A DNA stretch of 64,000 nt. It comes from Perilla frutescens. Its lineage: Eukaryota > Streptophyta > Magnoliopsida > Lamiales > Lamiaceae. The notes beneath the pieces are model-generated. The model was not told the origin of the DNA and searched no databases. It was given only the letters and a program-made list of their open reading frames with translations. This document shows, one piece after another, positions 58,035 to 64,000 of the stretch (positions are counted from its first letter, which is position 1; each line of letters starts with the position of its first letter). Location of the stretch: positions 17,740,088 to 17,804,087 of the forward strand of contig BRKX01000018.1 in the NCBI GenBank assembly GCA_026008535.1. Direction: 5' to 3'. Made by a program: the position numbers and the translations under genes.

Positions 58035-58283
58035 ATTCAAAAGGGCCTTTTACCACTTACCAATAGGAATAGAAAAGCATACAACGCATATTAGATAAAA
58101 ACTTTGTGTGAACTATCGATATCGAAAGCCCCACGAATCAAAGTCGCGGGGTTTTCGATAGTTCAAATTCATTTTTTTACTTAACACAAGAGAGGAAAAA
58201 CCTTCCTTTTGTCATTGTGCAACGAACCCTTTCATAAATGATAAGATTTTTTTTCATTTTTTTTAAGAATATTCATAAAAAAA

Positions 58284-59075
58284 CTATCTATAAAAAGAAT
58301 TAGATAGGATAACTTCAGCCTTTTCAACTGATAATGAAAGAACAAAATCGGGATACATACCAATACCAAGTACGGGTAAAAAAATAGAGATCGAAAGAAA
58401 TAGCTCTAGCGGCCCAAAAAAAAAAAAAGAGTTTTGGCCGTTAAATATCTTGTATCCATAGAACATCTGGCGTAACATAGATAATAAATAAATAGGGGTT
58501 AATATCATTCCAATTGCTATTACAAAAGTAATAGCCCGAAAAATACTATTAATTCGGCAACAAAACCACTCATACTTGGTAATGCGAGAGAGGCCATTGA
58601 AAATCTACTGAACATCGTGAACATTTTTGATATTGGGATAGCTATTCCACCCATTTCATCAAGATAAAGAAGACGTATTCTATCATAAGTTGTTCCGGCC
58701 AAGAAAAAAAGCGCAACACATAAATCCATGAGATATTATTTGTAAGCTCAATATCCGTGATGGAACCAATTCCTATAATTATGAAACCCATATGAGATAC
58801 AGAGTAATAGGCTATTCTTTTTTTAAAATTCCGTTGACCAAGAGATGTTGAAGCTGCATAGATTATTTGCATTGCGCCCACTATTATCAACCAAGGAGAA
58901 AATAGAGAATGAGCATGAGGAAATAATTCCATATTGATCCGAACTAATCCATACGCTCCCATTTTTAATAAGATTCTGGCAAGAAGCATACAAGTACTAT
59001 AATGCGCTTCTCCATGGGTATCCTGGTAACCATGTATGTAGGGGTATAATTGGTAATTTGACAGCAAAAGCAAGA
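58284..59075 (-). pseudogene. ndhD: ndhD 3' fragment in NUPT, frameshifted
   Basis: NdhD is a membrane subunit of the plastid NDH complex. The fragment covers the middle to the C-terminus. Segments in three frames include DTHGEAHYSTCMLLARILLK, GAYGLVRINME, AYYSVSHMGFIIIGIGS, GTTYDRIRLLYLDEMGG and a C-terminal FLPVLGIGMYPD region ending at 58284. Frameshifts occur near 58740 and 58520. A long A run (58418-58430, plus strand) sits in a place where indels are common. The N-terminal part is missing. It is a non-functional nuclear copy. Confidence 0.93.
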
Positions 59076-60251
59076 AAAATATAATAATTCATTACTATTA
59101 AAAATGTTTTATTAACTGAGAATAAAAACTGAAATTAAATAACTACTAAATAAACTAATGTAATAAAATAAAATAATTAATGTTGAAATAACAATGAAAT
59201 AACTAAAAGATAACTATGTAATAATATTGATATTGATTTCTTCATCATTTAGAGAGTGATATGCGTGATACATTAAATTCATAGATGTTGAAAATGGTTA
59301 ATTGGAGACGAAAATCATAAATTAAGGATTACAAAAATATCAAATATTTGATCCAAAAATTTAGAAAACCGTTACAAAAGGGGGGAAACAAACGTTGAAA
59401 AAAAAATGGCAATTAAGGGTTCATAGATATTAATTAGAAGATCTAATTAAATTTACCATGACTTATAACCTTTTATACATAAAATAAATATAAAAAAATT
59501 CAATTAAAATAGAATCCAAACCATCCATCTAACTATTCTAATGGATAGGATCAATCCCTAATTTACACACTAAGGATCTATTTACAAATGATCCATTACA
59601 TATATATATATATATAGTTTTAACCCGTAAAAGTTTTATAGAAGAGAAGTATCTTGTGTTCGAGTAGCAACTATCAATACCAAAGAAATATATGGAGAAC
59701 ATATTTATATGATACTAACTCAAATATGAAGAGAACTTAAAAAGCGTAAAATAATTCACTTGGCATTTGGTGAAATTTGGTGATGGCACTGTTGTGCATT
59801 GTGGTGTAGGAATGTTAATCCAACTCGAAATCGATGGACAGACCCGAATAGTCAGAGAAAAAAATATGGTTAGCATCAGAAAATTATATTTTGAAAAGAA
59901 TTCAACTTGAAGTGAATCGAACTAATTAGCCCAATAGGGCTAGTCCGAGTCCAAAATGCAGTGGGTTGGTCCGAATAATCCAAATTTTTATTATTTAATT
60001 ATCTTTATATTTTGGCTAAATATAGAAAATTTCATATTTGATGTAATTAACTTAAATAGTAAAAATATAATTATTGAAACTCAAATGATTTTTTTTTCAA
60101 GTAATTAGTGATAAGTTATGTTGTATTTAGCATTAATTTTTAAAAATTAAAAATTTAAGCAACATAAATTAATAAATTTATATATATTAAATATTTTTTT
60201 CACAATTTTTTTGCTCGATTAGCTAGCGCGAAAATCAAAGGATTAGTGTTA
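59076..60251. other. Intergenic, no gene seen
   Basis: It starts with the remainder of the interrupted tandem-repeat unit. Further on it is AT-rich, with no coding signal. Confidence 0.5.
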
Positions 60252-60259
60252 GTCATGAG

Positions 60260-60548
60260 TAGAGGTGGCAAAACGGGCCGCTAGGCCCGGCCCGGCCTGA
60301 CCCGAAACTCCTATGGGCCTAAATATATGAGGCTCGGCCCCCAAAATCGAGCCGGGTCGGGCGGCCCACGGGCCTACGTGTATTTTTCTCTATTTTGGGC
60401 TATACGGCCCGGCCTAAACGGGCCATTCATTTTTTCGGGCCGGGCCGGCCCGAAATTCATTCGGGCCGAATTTTTTTGGCCTAGCCCGGCCCGAAATGCG
60501 GGCCGGATCGGGCTGACCCATCGGGCCGGGTCTGTTTTGCCACCCCTA
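60260..60548. mobile_element. GC-rich hAT-type MITE
   Basis: The left end is TAGAGGTGGCAAAACGGGCC and the right end read inward is TAGGGGTGGCAAAACAGACC. The target duplication is a perfect 8 bp, GTCATGAG (60252-60259 and 60549-60556). TAGGGGTGGCAAA termini with an 8-bp duplication are known from widespread plant hAT MITEs. The body is rich in (c/g)ggcccg words, is largely self-complementary and is far more GC-rich than its surroundings. Frames on both strands here are artefacts of this composition. Confidence 0.95.
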
Positions 60549-60556
60549 GTCATGAG

Positions 60557-62280
60557 TGATATTTTTGCACAACATTTTGTGGTTGAAATGAAGTGATTTG
60601 AAGAGTTTTGCATGTGTTTTAACATAATTTGAGCTTCTAACCTCTTATTTCTTGTTTGAGTTTCACAAGAAATTGATGTAACCCAGACAGTGAATCTAAG
60701 TTAAATCGATATGCAAGCGAAATACTTCTAAAGGACTCGAACAACGTCAGCAGAATGAAGGAATTCAACCCGACGACTAGACTATGATTTCGACAAAAAT
60801 AAAAACATAAACTCGATTGTATGACTGGAATTTTAGACTCAATAAATAGAATCCTAGGAAACCTAGATAATGACTCAAATAAGCAAAACACAAAACCAAA
60901 TAATTATGAAAGGAACTCGGATAGGACAGATTTAGGGATGGACAATTATGGGTGTGGCTAGGATTAGGGTTTTGACTGAATATGGGTCGAACTTACTTGA
61001 TGAATTATGGAGATGAAATTTACGTGTTGAAGGTGGTGGAATGGTGTTGGAATGATGTTGATGAAAGGTGCTACAGCCTTGTTGTTGATTTGTATCTCGT
61101 CGAACCCGTAGAACTAGAATCCACGAACGCGATCGAATAATACTCCTCGATTGGTAGCGATTCCCCCCGTGATCTTGAAGAACTCGAAAGAACCTTGAAG
61201 TAAAACCTTAGATTTGCTGGATCTAAAGAGTATTGCTTTTGAACCAAAAATAATAAAAGTTTAAAAGGTGATCAACCGATGGATCGTGAGACAATTGAAA
61301 ATAAACTTCAAATATTAATCAATGTCTAAACTGAAAATAACATAATGTTCTTCTATAAATACTAAACATAGGGGACAAAAATATTAAACCTAATCTAAGT
61401 CCATTATGGACGAAAATAACTAAGTAAAAACAAGAGTTCTGCCTTATATAAAATTCTAAACAAGGTAATTCTAGAAAAGATGAAAAACTAAATAAATAAA
61501 AATATAATCTAGATAAATTAATTCCAACTGGATTTGGGCCTTCAAGATGGCGTGTAGGACTCTTTAATGGGCTGCTCAAACTCGCCTCTTTCATGCCTTA
61601 GTCTTCTTGGGCTTCAACTTCAACACGTAGTCGGTATACCCATACTAACCACTTGCATTCTTCATGCCTTGATCTTCTTCATCTTCAATGGACAACATAG
61701 CAATCGATTTGGGGCTGCCATGATGCATTTCTTCTTCCTTAGTTGGCATGGTCTCATTCTCATCAGAAATGGAGGATGAATCAATTCATTTTTGAGTGAT
61801 CCATTTCCATGAGAAGATAGAGAATTTAATAAGGAGCACGCTACGAGTTGAATCACCTCAATCGGACAAGAAACGAGGGAAAATGAAGCAAAACCGTGAA
61901 AGGTGTCGGTGCAAAACCGGAGGCGCGACCGATAGCGCGATCGCCGCACTCACGCCACCTGACACAACGTGCAGCGCAAGTGGCTTGTTCCAACACTGGG
62001 ACATATTTTTCTTCATTCCAGACGGGACCTACAATGCAGTTGGGGCGCGACTGAGCCCGTATCACGCCCCCAGCCCAGATTTTTAGATCTTGATGAGACC
62101 GGGATGAGTACTGAGGACTTAAATCCAGAGTTGCAGCTACGAGGTCTAGTGACGCATTTACATGCCAAGAAGCTGCAAGGATATCTGCATGCTATGTGAC
62201 GAAGAAGTTGGAAAATGATGGAGCCGATTTCAGGCAGTGCAAGTTGGTGACTATGTTGAACATCGAAGAGCTCGACTAAG
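60557..62280. other. Repeat-rich region, no gene supported
   Basis: Part of it (about 61790-61880) is an inverted relative of 5670-5810. A segment with low-degeneracy coding look at about 62080-62280 (DETGMSTEDLNPELQLRGL…) has no recognised domain and soon meets stops. It is probably decayed retroelement sequence. Confidence 0.45.
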
Positions 62281-64000
62281 TCAATGTGGATGTGTCTTGC
62301 TGTTTTAATTATTTATTTTTGTTGTTTTTAATTAGTTATGTTATTTATTTGGGCTATTAGTTTAGTTGTGGATTTATTTAATTAGCAGTCCAATTTATCA
62401 CAACTTGTTTAGGTGATACTGGACCCAGTAGTTTTAATGAGGCCCAATTCATTTTTCTAAGCCCAACACACATGGGATTTCGTTCCTTAGGGTATTATTT
62501 AGGGGATTTTGGTTCACTTCGGAATTTAGACTTGACTGAATGAAAAACAGCTTTACGCTATTCTCTTGTCTCACAAACAAATCAGTACTTTGGTAGAGTT
62601 TGATTTTGGTGAATTCAAACTTGAAATCAACAATCTCGTTCATGCATCCAGTAGTTTATGGGTTAGGCAGCCACGAAGATTACTCCATAGGCGCGTTCCG
62701 GATTCAAGTAGATTCGGGGTTCGTTTCGGGTAAGATTCATCTCTATTTTCGTTTTCCATTATTCCATCTTCATTCCAGCCACCATCACACCTTCATACGC
62801 ATTCCATATCCATCCTAGTATCACTATATTCGTCCATATAGCATCCCAAGTCCAGAATCCATCAATACAAGCCCTAGGTCCATTTATAAGCTGAAAACAG
62901 TCTGAAATTTGACCTCCGAGCCAAATCGAAAACTACTCATGCGTTTTTGCTGAATTTTGGATATGTTTTTCCTCACTTCAGATTGTACCTTGTATTAAAA
63001 TTTTAGCTTAATTCGAGTTGGTTAGCATCAGTTCTGTTCGCGTCTTTCCTAGGGTTTTTAGGCTTTAATTTGGGGTTTTTGCTATTTAATTCTTGTTCGA
63101 ATTTAATTGAGTGTTTAGGTCAGTTTGGATTTAGATCAGTTTATTAGTTCTTATTTAAGTGTCATTACAGTAGATATTTTGGGTTGAATCCTTCCGTATA
63201 GTTGACATTGTTCCGATCTTTGCTTCTACATATTGTTTGGCCGTATCATAATTTTAGTATCAGAGCGAGGTCGACTTCGGTTGGTCGTGGTTCAATCTAA
63301 ATTCGTGTGACACAGTAGGGGCCAAAGGAGATTCAATCGTTGTTTATTAAAAAAAATAGTTCGTACAAAAACAAAAAAAGGAAAGAAATCGAAAAAAAGA
63401 AAGAAGTTGATCGAGCCCTATTTTGTTCACCGTGTTTCTTGCGAGTTTTGAATTCATTGTTGAAGTTCTTGGTTGATCTTGTTTGGTCTTGTTGAGTTGG
63501 GTAGCTAGTAGTCTTGTTCTCTTTGTGTTGTGTCGCGATTTGCCATTCTTCGTCGTATAGCAATTGGGAATGTCACTTTGCAGTTTCTTTATGTTGTTGG
63601 AGAGTCATAGTTTTCGATCATCTTGCTGGAGAAAAGAGATAGGATTGAAAATTTTGTGTCTAGTGTTTATAGGGGTTGGTTTATTTTTGTTTCCTAGTAG
63701 GAATTGGATTTATTTCCTAGTTTGTTTTGGTCTTTGTTCCCTAGTTGAGCTCGTGTTCTCCTTTGGTACAATTGTGTTCCATAATTCAGCACTTTTTCCT
63801 TCCATATTACCAACCATATACACGTTCCTAGCCTCTAGCTGATTCTACCACCTAAAACACCTGGTTTTCCGATTTTCATCTTCTCCTTACTATTTCTGCT
63901 CCCGAACTCTGATTTTTCTCCATAATACCATTCTGAAAGCGGAACGATGAGCTGATCAAAACTCATTGCTTTGTTGTGATATAAGTGCTTTTTTGGTCGA
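62281..64000 (+). mobile_element. 5' end of an LTR retrotransposon, running off the window
   Basis: TTAGTATCAGAGC at 63254-63266 is a good match to a tRNA-Met primer-binding site. It is preceded a few bases earlier by …GTATCA (CA ending at 63248), as expected for the end of a 5' LTR. The sequence from about 62300 to 63248 would then be the LTR; its start could not be fixed because no second LTR is in the window. The internal part begins 'gcgaggtcgacttcggttgg' and contains no recognisable gag before 64000. The lineage is unknown. Confidence 0.5.

Larger units (their letters stand above)
57396..59075. other. Nuclear chloroplast-DNA insert (NUPT): ccsA-ndhD
   Basis: About 1.68 kb of plastid sequence keeps the plastid gene order: the 3' part of ccsA (+), the ccsA-ndhD spacer, then the 3' part of ndhD (-). 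In the plastid genome these genes face each other in the small single-copy region. Both coding parts are frameshifted. The flanking nuclear repeat unit continues on both sides without apparent loss, so the joints can be placed to within a few bases. Confidence 0.95.

Noticed and set aside
60327..60625. Two overlapping frames rich in Gly/Pro/Arg
   Set aside because: Both lie within the GC-rich hAT MITE and reflect its composition.

Overview
The window is nuclear DNA of a flowering plant. AT-rich intergenic sequence carries dense nested transposons, genes have short GT-AG introns, and the genes belong to plant-only families (GASA/Snakin, CLE peptide, RWP-RK factor, plastid malate dehydrogenase). 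A chloroplast-derived insert of ccsA and ndhD adds to this. The make-up fits a eudicot, possibly Lamiales, but the species cannot be fixed from the sequence alone. There are five convincing genes in 64 kb. No rRNA, tRNA, CRISPR or prokaryotic operon was seen.

Layout. 1-15.4 kb: no intact gene. It holds degenerate repeats, a possible Ulp1-protease relic, a TIR element in a TA microsatellite (3384-4056), an inverted Helitron copy (6123-~6992), a 4-kb TIR element with a nested hAT MITE (7817-11880), and a Stowaway MITE (13526-13797). 15.4-16.25 kb: a four-exon GASA/Snakin gene. 17.3-19.2 kb: a TIR element inserted in an AAT microsatellite and carrying a minisatellite. 19.83-29.82 kb: a complete but decayed minus-strand Copia retrotransposon of Sirevirus type, with 5-bp target duplications, four polypurine tracts and an extra ORF after pol. 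An 846-bp Helitron lies inside one of its LTRs, with exact junctions.

30-33 kb: a Stowaway MITE and a peculiar array of CGATTAAT words. 34.3-36.5 kb: a GT47/exostosin glycosyltransferase gene (+) facing a CLE45-type peptide gene (-). 39.1-42.5 kb: a 3.4-kb non-autonomous Helitron candidate. 45.2-47.9 kb: two abutting TIR elements, the second hosting a CACTA element. 48.3-49.6 kb: an RKD-type RWP-RK transcription factor with a probable GC-AG intron. 50.4-52.1 kb: plastid NAD-malate dehydrogenase (-), with a single-exon CDS and a probable 5'UTR intron. 57.4-59.1 kb: the chloroplast insert, set inside a tandem-repeat unit. 60.3-60.5 kb: a GC-rich hAT MITE. About 62-64 kb: the likely 5' end of another LTR retrotransposon.

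The genes are functionally unrelated neighbours and do not form a pathway. GASA and CLE45 are secreted peptides, the GT47 enzyme acts on Golgi-made cell-wall glycans, RKD is a nuclear regulator and MDH is a plastid redox enzyme. No clearly undescribed system was found. The best observations are the exactly resolved nested insertions, the CLE45-like peptide, the GC-AG intron and the Sirevirus-type features.
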